A stretch of 64,000 nt of DNA from Cordylochernes scorpioides (lineage: Eukaryota > Arthropoda > Arachnida > Pseudoscorpiones > Chernetidae): positions 58,213,057 to 58,277,056 of the forward strand of contig CP092870.1 in NCBI GenBank assembly GCA_030710605.1, written 5' to 3'. How positions within the stretch are numbered: the stretch's first letter is position 1; every line of letters starts with the position of its first letter. Below the pieces are notes generated by a model, which worked only from the letters and a program-made list of their open reading frames with translations, did no database searches and was not told the DNA's origin. Positions 7,741 to 17,978 of the stretch are shown piece after piece. The translations under genes and the position numbers were made by a program.

Positions 7741-9990
7741 CTCAAGCCACAAAGAACATTCCAAGCTACCAAGAACATTCCAAGTCATACATTTTGGTAA
7801 CTTGAAACCACTGAGAACATTCCAAGCCACCAAAAACATTCCAAGTCATACATTTTGGTAACTTGAAACCACTGAGAACATTCCAAGCCACCAAGAACAG
7901 TCCAAGACACAAAGAACATCCCAAACCACAAATAACATCCCAAGCAATACATTATGATAACTCCTAAGCCAAAAAGAACAGTCCGAGCCACAAAGAACAT
8001 CCCAAGTCACTGAGAACATTCCAAGCCACCAAGAACAGTCCAAGCCACTGAGAAAATTCCATCCACAAAGAACATTCCAAGCCACAAAGAATATTTCAAG
8101 CCAACAAGAACATCCTAACCTACTAAGAATATTCCAAGCCATACATTCCGGCAACTCCAAAGTCAAAAAGAACAATACAAGCCATCAAGAACATTCCAAG
8201 CCACCAAGAACATTTCAAGCCACCAAAAACATTCCAAGCCACTGAGAACATTCCAAGCCACCAAGAACATTCCAAACCAACAAAAACATTCCAAGCCACC
8301 AAGAACATTCTAAACCAACAAAATCATTCCAAGCCACCAAGAACATTCTAAGCCACCAAGAACATTCCAAGCAATAAGAACATTCCAAGCAATAAGAACA
8401 TTCCAAGCAACAAGAACATTCCAAGCCAACAAGAACATTCCAAGCCACCAAGAACATTCCAAGCCACCAAAAACATTCCAAGCAATAAGAACATTCCAAG
8501 CCAACAAGAACATTCCAAGCCAACAAGAACATTCCAAGCCAACAAGAAAATTCCAAGCCACCAAGAACATTCCAAGACTACAAGAACATTCAAAGCCAAC
8601 AAGAACATTTCAAGCCACCAAGAACATTCCAAGCCACCAAGAACATTTCAAGCCAACATGATCATCCCAAGCCACCATGAACATCCCAAGCCATACAAAG
8701 AACATCCCAAGCAACAAAGAACATTCCAAGCTACCAAGAATATCCCAAGCCACCAAGAACATTCCAAGCCACCAAGAACATTCCAAGTCACCAAGAACAT
8801 TACAAGCCACCAAGAACAGTCCAAGCCACCAAGAACAGTCCAAGCCACCAAGAACAGTCCAAGCCACAAGGAATATTTCAGGCTAACAAGAATATCCTAA
8901 CCTACAAAGAACATTCCAAGCAACAAAGATAATTCCAAGCTACCAAGAACATTTCAAGCCACAAAGAACAGTCCAAGCCACCAAGAACAGTACAAGCCAC
9001 TGATAAAATTCCAATCACAAAAAACAGTCCAAGCCACAAGGAATATTTCAAGCCAACAAGAACATCCTAACCTACAAAGAACATTCCAAGCAAAAAAGAA
9101 AATTCCAAGCTACCAAGAACATTCCAAGCCACCAAGAACATTCTAAACCAGCAAGAACATTTCAAGCCACAAAGAACATTCCAAGCCACCAAGAACATTC
9201 CAAGCAACAAAGAAAATTCCAAGCTACCAAGAACATTTCAAGCCACAAAGAACATACTAAGCCACCAAGAACATTCCAAGCCACCAAGAACATTCCAAGT
9301 CACCAAGAACATCCCAAGCCACCAAGAACATCCAAAGCTACTAAGAACATTCCAAGCCACCAAGAACATTCCAAGCCACCAAGAACATTCCAAACCAACA
9401 AGAACATTCCAAGGGACCAAGAACATTCCAAGACTACAAGAACATTCAAAGCCAACAAGAACATTCCAAGCCACCAAGAGCATTCAAAGCCAAAAAAGAA
9501 AAAAGAAAAGCAGTCCAGGCTACCAAGAACATCAAAAACCACAGAGAAAATTCCAAGCCATACATACTGGTAACTCCTAAGCCAAAAAGAACAGCCCAAG
9601 CCGCAAAGAAAATCCCAAACAAAACATTATGGTAACTCCTAAGCCAAAAAGAACAGCCCAAGCCGCAAAGAAAATCCCAAACAAAACATTATGGTAACTC
9701 CTAAGCCAAAAATAAACAGCCCAAGCCGCAAAGAAAATCCCAAACAAAACATTATGGTAACTCCTAAGCCAAAAAGAACAGCCCAAGCCGCAAAGAAAAT
9801 CCCAAACAAAACATTATGGTAACTCTTAAACCAAAAAGAACAGCCCAAGCCGCAAAGAAAATCTCAAAAAAAAAAAAACATTATGGTAACTCCTAAGCCA
9901 AACAAGAATATTCTAACCTACAAAGAACAGTCCAAGCCACCAAGAACAACATTCCAAGCCATACATTCCGGTAACTCCAAAGCCATACAT
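7741..9990. repeat. 19-bp minisatellite (about 2.2 kb)
   Basis: More than a hundred degenerate copies of CCAAGCCACCAAGAACATT. The + strand is A/C-rich. On the minus strand the repeat translates as LGMFLVAWNVLGGLECSWW in overlapping frames, giving many spurious frames of 60-113 codons. Each good unit contains GAACATTC, a GAAnnTTC dyad, and ACATTCCA. The array follows directly on the 123-bp repeat remnant. Confidence 0.9.
9560..9900. repeat. 62-bp higher-order repeat within the minisatellite
   Basis: Five or so nearly identical 62-bp units (TAACTCCTAAGCCAAAAAGA ... AACAAAACATTATGG). They are built from the 19-bp motif plus a TTATGGTAACTC insert. Their near identity, against the degenerate remainder, marks a recent local expansion. 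Confidence 0.85.
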
Positions 9991-10307
9991 TCTATCAACT
10001 CCCAACATTCCAAGAGTTCTATATATTCTGGAAGATTCCTGCCAGACGAACGTGCCCATCACAGATAAAGATCCAGCTAATTACCCCCCAAGTCCCTCTT
10101 GTGGTCGTTCCTTTGAAAATTATTTAATTGCTTTCACGAAAAGGCTTTCCTTTTCGGCAGGAAAAGTATTCTCTTGAATACCATTCCGCACATCACTTGG
10201 TACTATGCATCAACTTGATTGGATTGGTCGTCAAGTTAACAAGCTGTGGTTATTTCGAAAATAAAGAATTTTACATTTATTCTGATAGGCGGTAAAAATC
10301 GACCATT
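9991..10307. other. Spacer, nothing recognised
   Basis: Unique-looking sequence between the 19-bp array and the MITE. No coding frame or repeat found. A small palindrome-like CGAAAAGGC/CCTTTTCGG lies near 10137-10156. Confidence 0.4.
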
Positions 10308-10511
10308 TACACTCATGGACAACACTTAAGGATGTTTCATATTTAAATGTCGCCGGTAGTCTGTTTTTTAAGGAGACAGAGGCAATTTTGTTCACACTTG
10401 GTTATCTCGTGGCTTCGATAAAGGTCACTGTAATATCTTTCAGAGTTATTGTCTCAATCCCGATATACATGCTAAAAGGTACAACTTCCTTAAGTTTTGT
10501 CCATGAGTGTA
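10308..10511 (-). mobile_element. Full-length parental MITE of the 123-bp repeat
   Basis: 204-bp element bounded by inverted termini (TACACTCATGGACAACACTT at the left, AAGTTTTGTCCATGAGTGTA at the right). It has the internal block GAGACAGAGGCAATTTTGTT that the 123-bp array units lack. The terminal TA suggests a Tc1/mariner-type TA target, but no transposase is present. It sits at the left edge of the array at 10512-11215. Confidence 0.75.
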
Positions 10512-11215
10512 TATTGGTTATCTCGTGTTTCTTCAATAAAGGTTACTGTAATATCTTTTAGAGTTATTGTCTGAATCCCGATATACATGCTAAAAGGTAC
10601 AACTTCCTTAAGTTTTGTCCATGAGTGTATACACACTTGGTTATCTCGTGTGTCTTTAATAAAGGTCACTGTAATATCTTTCAGAATTATTGTCTCAATC
10701 CCGAAATACATGCTAAAAGGTACAACTTCCTTAAGTTTTGTCCATGAGTGTATACACACTTGGTTTTCTCGTGTGTCTTCAATAAAGGTCACTGTAATAT
10801 TTTTCAGAGTTATTGTCTCAATCCCGATATACATGCTAAAAGGTACAACTTCCTTAAGTTTTGTCCATGAGTGTATACACACTTGTTATCTCGTGTGTCT
10901 TCAATGAAGGTCACTGTAATATCAACAACAACAACAAACAAAAAAGCCTTTATTCAGGGTCACTGACCCTATACAGGATTCACCAGAGGTATGCATAAGA
11001 ACAAAGCAGTGAGACAAAGGAAATAACGATATATACAGAAGAAAAAAAATAAGAAAGAGAAAAAGGGAAGCAAGAAAAACAACACAAAAAGAGTAGCAGT
11101 AAGAAAGTGAGGAGTGAGATAGGTCACTGTAATATCTTTCAGAGTTATTGTCTCAATCCCGATATACATGCTAAAAGGTACAACTTCCTTAAGTTTTGTC
11201 CATGAGTGTACATAA
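10512..11215 (-). repeat. 123-bp minisatellite, split by a LINE C stub
   Basis: About four units continue from the MITE (to 10923), then one resumes after the LINE insertion (11121-11215). Open frames of 106 and 130 codons on opposite strands are repeat read-through. Confidence 0.85.
10924..11120 (-). mobile_element. LINE C 3' stub with 16-bp target duplication
   Basis: About 197 bp: (CAA)n tail complement, hairpin AGGGTCACTGACCCT preceded by TTTATTC, then 3' UTR truncated after AAAGTGAGGAGTGAGAT. It is flanked by the 16-bp direct repeat AGGTCACTGTAATATC (10908-10923 and 11121-11136), which belongs to the 123-bp unit. This is clear evidence of insertion by target-primed reverse transcription. 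Confidence 0.9.
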
Positions 11216-11600
11216 TCACAAAATAATAATAATAATAATTAAGACAAAAAAATGTCTAATATACATTGCTTTTTATATTTTTATAAATTTTCTAAGGATC
11301 ATATTTTTTTCTAATAAAAATTTTCTTTCTAAAGGTGAACGGGTTTTTACAGAAGGTCATAAATGTTATGTTCAGGGAAAACCAGGAAAACTGTTGGAAT
11401 TTTACTTTTCTTATCTTTCAACGCTATCTCTTCCACACCCTTCTTTAGGCAGCTTATCTTGTCGATGGGAAACCCAGGTATCATAACCCCAACAACAAAA
11501 ACTTCTAAATATGATACTAAAGGTATTTATTCCAGACAAATATTTTCTTTTTTATCTTTTCAAAAAAATCCCTCTTTGGACATGCCAATTTTTTGTTAGA
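11216..11600. other. Unassigned spacer
   Basis: AT-rich with a short AAT run (11226-11240). A + frame of 96 codons (11196-11486) has no recognised domain. No repeat relationship noticed. Confidence 0.35.
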
Positions 11601-11605
11601 GCCAA

Positions 11606-12305
11606 CAACAACAATTACCTTTTATTTGGGACCTATGTCCTACACAGGATTCACCCAGGTGTATAATTGTTTAGAAAAGATGAGTTATATACATACATCG
11701 TTTATTTACATATCTATTTACATACGGCTCTGTTTTCTCAATGTTTCTTCTCTTGTACAGCCCTGTAAAACTCTATATATACAACAACAAGCCTTTTATT
11801 GGGGACCTATGTCCTACACAGGATTCAACCAGGTGTATAATTGTTTAGAAAAGATGAGTTATTTACATACATCGTTTATTTACATATATATTTACATACG
11901 GCTCTCTTTTCTCAATGTTTCTTCTCTTGTACAGCCCTGTAAAACTCTATATATACTATAACTAGCCTTTTATTGGAGACCTATGTCCTACATAAGATTC
12001 ACTCAGGTGTATAATTGTTTAGAAAAGATGAGTTATTTACATACATCGTTTATTTACATATCTATTTACATACGGCTCTCTTTTCTCAATGTTTCTTCTC
12101 TTGTACAGCCCTGTAAAACTCTATATATACAACAACAAACCTTTTATTGGGGACCTATGTCCTACACAGGATTCACCCAGGTGTATAATTGCTTAGAAAA
12201 TATGTTAGTTATTTACATACATCGTTTATTTACATATCTATTTACATACGGCTCTGTTTTATCAATGTTTCTTCTCTTGTACAGCCCTGTAAAACTTATC
12301 AACTA
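11606..12305 (-). repeat. Tandem LINE 3' ends, family D (4 units of about 175 bp)
   Basis: Four head-to-tail units. On the minus strand each ends GGTGAATCCTGTGTAGGACA, a hairpin (GGAC/GTCC), AAATAAAAGG and a TTGTTG tail. All begin at the same 5' point (CAGGGCTGTACAAGAGAAGA on minus). Repeat read-through gives + frames of 109 and 122 codons. Low divergence between units points to amplification of one junction. Confidence 0.8.
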
Positions 12306-12309
12306 TATA

Positions 12310-12508
12310 TAAGGTTGTCTCAAAAGTTCGTGTTTTTCTTTGAAATTTGTGTTTTTTTTACTTGGCGAATAATATTATTACGTTGAATACATAATAATTT
12401 TAAATACAATTACTTTATATATAATACAAAGACATTATACATAACGGCGAATAATATTGGTATTTCTATTTCTTTTGCAAGTGTTTACGAACTTTTGGGA
12501 CAACTTTG
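12310..12508. mobile_element. Mariner-type MITE
   Basis: Inverted termini AGGTTGTCTCAAAAGTTCGT (left) and the complement of AAGTTGTCCCAAAAGTTCGT (right), the mariner TIR type, flanked by TA. The internal part is about 150 bp of AT-rich non-coding DNA (TTGGCGAATAATATT repeated as GGCGAATAATATTGG). No transposase. Confidence 0.75.
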
Positions 12509-12552
12509 TATAATAAAAGAGTTTGGATTGTCAAAATGTCTAACTACACATT

Positions 12553-12960
12553 AGTTGTTGTCGTGTCCAATGAAGAACCTCAGATGTCTCCATACATCTC
12601 TATCACAGCAGTCGTAATGTTCTTGGGTGCGTAAAGATGCTGTTCTGGGTCAATTTTCTGTTATTGTTGTGTCCAATGAAGAACCTCAGATGTCTCCATA
12701 TATCTCTATCACAGCAGTCGCTATGTCCCCTATCTTGGGTGTGTAAAGCTGCTGTTCTGGGTCCATGTCAATTTTCTGCAAGGCTGCGGCCATTGCTGGA
12801 CATGACAATATGTAGGTAGGTGTTAGTTCCACACCAGAACAATTAATACATGTTCTGTAGGTTCTTGTACCATCTGGATGTATTGTTATTCCTTTATATT
12901 CTTTATGTTTGGTATTCTTCTCTTAGGGTTTTTCTCACCGAAATATCGAATATTTCCTTA
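12553..12960 (-). pseudogene. LINE A 3' ends: one short and one longer copy
   Basis: A 106-bp family A terminus followed by a longer copy whose sequence (GCAAGGCTGCGGCCATTGCTGG, allowing gaps, through GTACCATCTGGATGTATTG) parallels, in reverse, the C-terminal zinc motif region of the LINE at 37320-37500. It is 5'-truncated and out of frame with itself. This suggests the tandem stubs formed beside a longer insertion. Confidence 0.7.
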
Positions 12961-13250
12961 TTGTCTAATACGTCCCAGATGTCTTCAGAGCCATATGTCA
13001 CAGCAATAATCGGGTGTTAAAAAATGGTCTTCGTTTGACATTTCCACAGTTAGATAATTCAACTTCCTGAATTTTGACATTGCGACATCTTTGGGTGCTT
13101 TCCACCGGTGGTTCCCCTACTGCTTTATTATCGTCTCACAGGGAATTCTTTACGTGATTTTTTTATCTTCCTCGTTTTTTATAACCATGAGTTGATTTTC
13201 CCCCATTGCTTACATTCTGTAAATATATTTAAAAAAAAAAAACATAGTTA
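12961..13250. other. Unassigned sequence
   Basis: May continue the decayed LINE copy to the left, since CCCAGATGTCTTCAGAGCCATATGTCACAGCA (12976-13007, with mismatches) recalls the LINE A terminus. No confident assignment. Confidence 0.35.
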
Positions 13251-13605
13251 TAACATTGTGAAAAAATAATACAAATGTGATATCGTACTGGGATAAGGTT
13301 CATAAAATTATGAAAAAGGCATCTCCTTATTGTGCAACTGAAAGTTGCTGATGGCTTGCGCCATCTATCGGAATAAATATCAATTATTCTCGTTGATTTT
13401 TAATTATTCCAGAATTGGCCAAATACCCATTCTTGATGCGTGGTTAGCTTTTCTTGATTAATCAAGAATGGGTATTTGCCCAATTCTGGAATAATTAGAA
13501 ATCAACGAGAATAGTTGATATTTATTCCGATAGATGGCGCAAGCCATCAACAACTTTCAGTTGCACGATAAGCAGATTCCTTTTTCATAATAGTTATAAC
13601 AATTA
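13251..13605. mobile_element. Foldback element I, hammerhead deleted
   Basis: Large inverted repeat: the left arm (13310-13430) has AAAGGCATCTCCTTAT, GTGCAACTGAAAGTTGCTGA, GGCGC and GAATTGGCCAAATACCCATT; the right arm (13455-13595) is its complement. The apex keeps only GCGTGGTTAGCTTTTCTTGA, the 3' flank of the hammerhead seen in the 43.9-kb copy. The hammerhead itself has been lost. Confidence 0.8.
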
Positions 13606-13694
13606 GAAATCAATTAAAGTTTGATTATAAAAAAAAGTTTCTTCTCAAGGCAAATTACTCGATTTTTTTTCTCTTTATCTGTATCTCCTTTTAT

Positions 13695-13895
13695 AGAATC
13701 CCAATATCAATCTTGTAGCAAAGTATTTATTATTTTATTAACAGAGTATTATTTTTCATGTTTATATTTTGTTACTCTGTAAATTTTCCTCATTGCTTAT
13801 CTTTAGTTTAACAGTTATAGTTTGTTCTTGTCTGAAATAAATTGCTGTGTCATCCTGAAGTTTGTCTTTCCTAATTTTCCACGTGGTAATATTTT
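13695..13895 (-). repeat. Family H interspersed repeat (copy)
   Basis: Minus-strand copy of a repeat of about 190 bp starting CCACGTGGAAAATTAGG and ending AATACTTTGTTACAA. Other copies are at 43365, 43640, 44185, 45713, 49047 and 59122. Non-coding; class not determined. Confidence 0.65.
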
Positions 13896-13952
13896 TACTA
13901 ACGAATTCTATTCAAAATTACTCAATATTGTAATAAAGTATTTATTATTTGA

Positions 13953-14220
13953 CTAGACGAATGGCCCGGGCAACGCCCGGGTTTTACCCGAGTGCGTATA
14001 TATTTTAAAAACGTTTTAATTCAAATACTATTCGTTACAATTATAAATTGGCGCCATGGATGTCACTCTTGTGAAACGTCCCGTTCCAAACTGTGTGTTT
14101 TCAAAATGTTTTAATTAAAATACTATTCGTTACAATTATAAATTGGCGCCGTGGATGTCTCTCTTGTGAAACGTCCCGCCCCAAACTGTGTGTGTCTTGA
14201 AAATATAAAAATAAAAATGT
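13953..14220 (-). mobile_element. Non-autonomous Helitron, 3' end
   Basis: On the minus strand the 3' terminus is a GC-rich hairpin CCCGGGCGTTGCCCGGG, CCATTCGT, then CTAG followed by host T. A 3' hairpin about 10 bp before CTRR, with insertion at A/T, is the Helitron signature. The body holds two copies of the CAAATACTATTCG / TTGGCGCC block. Confidence 0.75.
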
Positions 14221-14641
14221 GAATTTGCATAAAGATTTCATCATGTCGATTTTTTTTTTTTTTTTGCATTTCACCTACTAAATCGATAGAGATAATTACA
14301 TTTGCAACATGAACTTAGGTATATTGACTAAATAGAAAACTGCATAGTAATAAAGATCATTTTTTAAAGGCACCATATCGTTTTTTTTTTCAATAAAATC
14401 GAAACAAAAATTAACGATAAATAACGATAATTGCCTTAAAAAGAAATTGCCTTAAAAAAAAGAAACATTCGCGGTGATTTTGTCTTGCATTCGTTTATAC
14501 AATTATTATATACGAATGACCCGGGCAACGCCCGGGTTTTACCCGATTAAATGCTTTTATTCAAATACTATTCGTTACAATTATAAATTGGCGCCGTGGA
14601 TGTCATTCTTGTATAATATATAAATGAGTTTTAAAAATTGT

Positions 14642-14659
14642 AAAAAAAAAAAAAAAAAA
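14642..14659 (-). terminator. RNA polymerase III terminator of tRNA-Gly
   Basis: Read on the minus strand, a run of about 17 T follows directly after the tRNA discriminator base. It is far longer than the four T needed for polymerase III termination. Confidence 0.7.
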
Positions 14660-14730
14660 TGCATCGGCCGGGAATCGAACCCGGGCCGCCCGCGTGGCAG
14701 GCGAGCATTCTACCACTGAACCACCGATGG
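14660..14730 (-). tRNA. tRNA-Gly (GCC) gene, near-intact
   Basis: 71-nt cloverleaf on the minus strand with A box (TGGTTCAGTGG), anticodon loop around GCC (CTGCCAC), B box GGTTCGATTCC and discriminator A. The body matches the canonical eukaryotic Gly-GCC sequence, in its insect form at the acceptor stem. The only defect I see is position 1, C instead of G, which gives a C-C mismatch with position 72. It is followed by an 18-T run. It may be transcribed; end processing and charging are uncertain because of position 1. Confidence 0.8.
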
Positions 14731-14835
14731 TTATGAAAATTCCCATCCGTGAGCTTCAGACAAACAAACAGACAGAATAAGGCAAATATATATGTAGATT
14801 AACAGATTACTTCTTTTGATTTTTATATATTTTAT

Positions 14836-15560
14836 TAGCGGAATGACCCGGCCAACGCCCGGGTTTTACCCGATTAAATGTTTTCATTCAAATACTATTC
14901 GTTACAATTATAAATTGGCGCCGTGGATGTCACTCTTGTGTCCCGCTCCAAACTTTGTGTCTGAGAAGCGATATTTTTATAAAGAGATGATCTGGCTTTG
15001 TGTCTTCTGCTCGAATGAATGTTTTTCTGTTAGAATTTTATTCCTGCATACTAAAAATGAACTGGCTTCACCCGTGGTCTCTGCTTTTTGGAATTTTTCC
15101 GGATATAATTTTGTATCTGATAATCAAATATGATACAGCAATATTGTTATAATCATTTTCTGACTAAAAAAAAAATAACTATTTTTGCCCAGAACCTGTC
15201 AATTTCAATTTTTCTTGGTTAAAAATGCGACAAATATCTCTTCCATATTTTTTTCTATGTCATGTTAAAACACGTTTTACATGTCCATTAGGTCAGCTGA
15301 TATTACCTCCCATCTTCACGGCTAGAGGCGCTGCTTGCGAGCGAAAGAGCAAATTTGCAACTTAAATTCGGGATAGAGACCTGAAATATTCAATATAAGT
15401 TTTTCCAGATTCTACTATATATACTGCTAAAATTTCAGTCATATTAGTTACGTATTTTACGTATATTACGTAAAAGCATTCCATTCACAAAAGCAAACGA
15501 TGACAGAATTGATTACTCTGATACTTGTATATTTTAATAATAATATAAATGAGTTTTAAA
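14836..15560 (-). mobile_element. Helitron-like unit, second tRNA-bearing copy
   Basis: Its left end (minus 3' end) has the hairpin with one change (CCCGGGCGTTGGCCGGG) and CATTCCGC instead of an intact CTAG. The CAAATACTATTCG/TTGGCGCC block follows, then about 500 bp of unrelated AT-rich sequence, then the GAGTTTTAAAAATTG segment and a tRNA-like copy at 15576. It is a diverged relative of the 14.5-kb unit. The right limit is unclear. Confidence 0.5.
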
Positions 15561-15575
15561 AATTGAAAAAAAAAA

Positions 15576-15646
15576 TGGATCGGCCGGGAATCGAACCTGG
15601 CCCGCCCGTGTGGCAGACGAGCATTCTACCACTGAACCACCGATGG
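15576..15646 (-). pseudogene. tRNA-Gly pseudogene
   Basis: Paralogue of the tRNA at 14660-14730. It has C-C mismatches at the first two acceptor positions and changes in the anticodon arm and variable region (GTCTGCCACACGGGCGGG). It shares the unusual C1 with the other copy, so both derive from one already altered ancestor. It is followed on the minus strand by about ten T. Confidence 0.75.
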
Positions 15647-15744
15647 TTATAAAAAAAATGGCCATATTTGGGTATTTATTCCATTCACAAAAGCAAACGG
15701 TGACAGAATTGTTGATTGATGACTCTGATAACTGTATATATTAA

Positions 15745-16160
15745 CTAGCCGAATGACCCGGGCAACGCCCGGGTTTTATCCGATTAAATGTTTTATTTCA
15801 AATACTATTCGTTACAATTATAAATTGACGCCGTGGATGTCATTCTTGTGTCCACACTGTACAGCCTGGACTACACCGTCTTGTAGGCCGCTCCGATGTC
15901 AGTGTCTCCTGACACCGTCTTGTAGGATCATCCACATGCCTGGAGGCAAGTCCCCACGTCTTCTACTTGCCGCAGATGTCACCAGACTCTGTCCTCTCCC
16001 ACACAGGAATGCTGTTTTTGACGCCTGCCACATTGCAGCTGGAGTCCACCCTTCTTTCCCCAACTTTACTCTGATATATCTTTGCCTTGTCATCCTTGTT
16101 ACAATATATATACTAATGCAGATTATCTATGCAAAAAACCTAAATAAATATTACCTGCTT
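15745..16160 (-). mobile_element. Helitron 3' end with GC-rich cargo
   Basis: The minus 3' terminus is intact: hairpin CCCGGGCGTTGCCCGGG, TCATTCGG, CTAG, host T (15743-15744). The body starts with the CAAATACTATTCG block, then a GC-rich segment (15850-16075) unlike the AT-rich surroundings. Helitrons commonly capture host fragments. The + frame at 15753 and the - frame at 15899 show no domain I recognise. The 5' end was not located. Confidence 0.6.
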
Positions 16161-16371
16161 TAGAAAAAAATAAAAAATAAAACAATTAATCACACCTTTC
16201 ATCAATGCAGTGAAGATTACAAAACTGCATTATTTTTCTATGTTAAGACTGAAATTCTGATATTTTGAAGGATATCGCCACAATACTCTTTTCAAGATCA
16301 TAGTCGGATAATACACAAGAGATCTCTTCGGTCGCGCGTCAGGAAGAAAAAATTAAACATTATATTAAGAA
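16161..16371. other. Spacer before the satellite
   Basis: AT-rich linker with no recognised element. The last 40 bp (GCGCGTCAGGAAGAAAAAAT) abut the first satellite unit. Confidence 0.4.
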
Positions 16372-17978
16372 GACCCTACGATACCATCAAAAGACTAGCC
16401 ATAGAAAGGAAGCTCTAAGAGGACAGGAATACTGCCAGCTACCAACCTATGGCTGGTTGAGGAGAAATAGATAGACCCTACCATACCATCAAAAGACTAG
16501 CCATAGAAAGGAAGCTCTGAAAGAACAGGAATACTGCCAGCTACCAACCTATGGCTGGTTGAGAAGAAATAGATAGACCCTACGATACCATCAAAAGACT
16601 AGCCATAGAAAGGAAGCTCTGAGAGGACAGGAATACTGCCAGCTACCAACCTATGGCTGGTTGAGGAGAAATAGATAGACCCTACGATACCATTAAAAGA
16701 CTATCCATAGAAAGGAAGCTCTGAGAGGACAGGAATACTGCCAGCTACCAACCTATGGCTGGTTGAGGCAAATAGATAGACCCTACGATACCATCAAAAG
16801 ACTAGCCATAGAAAGGAAGCTCTGAGAGGACAGGAATACTGCCAGCTACCAACCTATGGCTGGATGAGGAGAAATAGATAGACCCTACGATATCATCAAA
16901 AGACTAGCCATAGAAAGGAAGCTCTAAGAGGACAGGAGTACTGCCAGCTACCAACCTATGGCTGTTTGAGGAGAAATAGATAGGCCCTACGATACCATCA
17001 AAAGACTAGCCATAGAAAGGAAGCTATAAGAGAACAGGAATACTGCCAGCTACCAACCTATGACTGATTGAGGAGAAATAGATAGACCCTACGATACCAT
17101 TAAATGACTAGCCATAGAAAGGAAGCTATAAGAGAACAGGAATACTGCCAACTACCAACCTATGGCCGATTGAGGAGAAATAGATAGACCCTACGATACC
17201 ATCAAAAGACTAGCCATAGAAAGGAAGCTCTAAGAGAACAGGAATACTGCCAGCTACCAACCTATGGCTGGTTGAGGAGAAATAGATAGACCCTACGATA
17301 CCATTAAAAGACTAGCCATAGAAAGGAAGCTCTAAGAGGACAGGAATACTGCCAGCCATCAACCTATGGCTGTTTGAGGAGAAATAGATAGACCCTACGA
17401 TACCATCAAAAGACTAGCCATAGAGAGGAAGCTCTAAGAGGACAGGAATACTGCCAGCTACCAACCTATGGCTGGTTGAGGAGAAATAGATAGACCCTAC
17501 GATACCATTAAAAGACTAGCCATAGAAAGGAAGCTCTAAGAGTACAGGAATACTGCCAGCTACCAACCTATGACTGATTGAGGAGAAATAGATAGACCCT
17601 ACGATACCATTAAAAGACTAGCCATAGAAAGGAAGCTATAAGAGAACAGGAATACTGCCAGCTACCAACCTATGGCCGATTGAGGAGAAATATATAGACC
17701 CTACGATACCATCAAAAGACTAGCCATAGAAAGGAAGCTATAAGAGAACAGGAATACTGCCAGCCACCAACCTATGGCTGGTTGAGGAGAAATAGATAGA
17801 CCCTACGATACCATCAAAAGACTAGCCATAGAAAGGACGCTATAAGAGAACAGGAATACTGCCAGCTACCAACCTATGGCTGGTTGAGGAGAAATAGATA
17901 GACCCTACGATACCATCAAAAGACTAGCCATAGAAAGGAAGCTATAAGAGAACAGGAATACTGCCAGCTACCAACCTA

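Larger units (their letters stand above)
14508..14798 (-). mobile_element. Non-autonomous Helitron carrying a tRNA-Gly
   Basis: Minus-strand element beginning TCTACATATATATTTGCC after host A (5' end at 14798), with a GTCTGTTTGTTTG stretch, then the tRNA-Gly-like gene and T run, the CAAATACTATTCG/TTGGCGCC block, and the 3' hairpin CCCGGGCGTTGCCCGGG. The final CTAG has decayed to TATA. The tRNA lies inside the element boundaries, suggesting capture. Confidence 0.65.

Noticed and set aside
7785..9848. Many minus-strand frames rich in Trp, Cys, Leu (possible membrane or cysteine-rich proteins)
   Set aside because: All are read-through of the 19-bp repeat; the three frames give permutations of the same repeat peptide.
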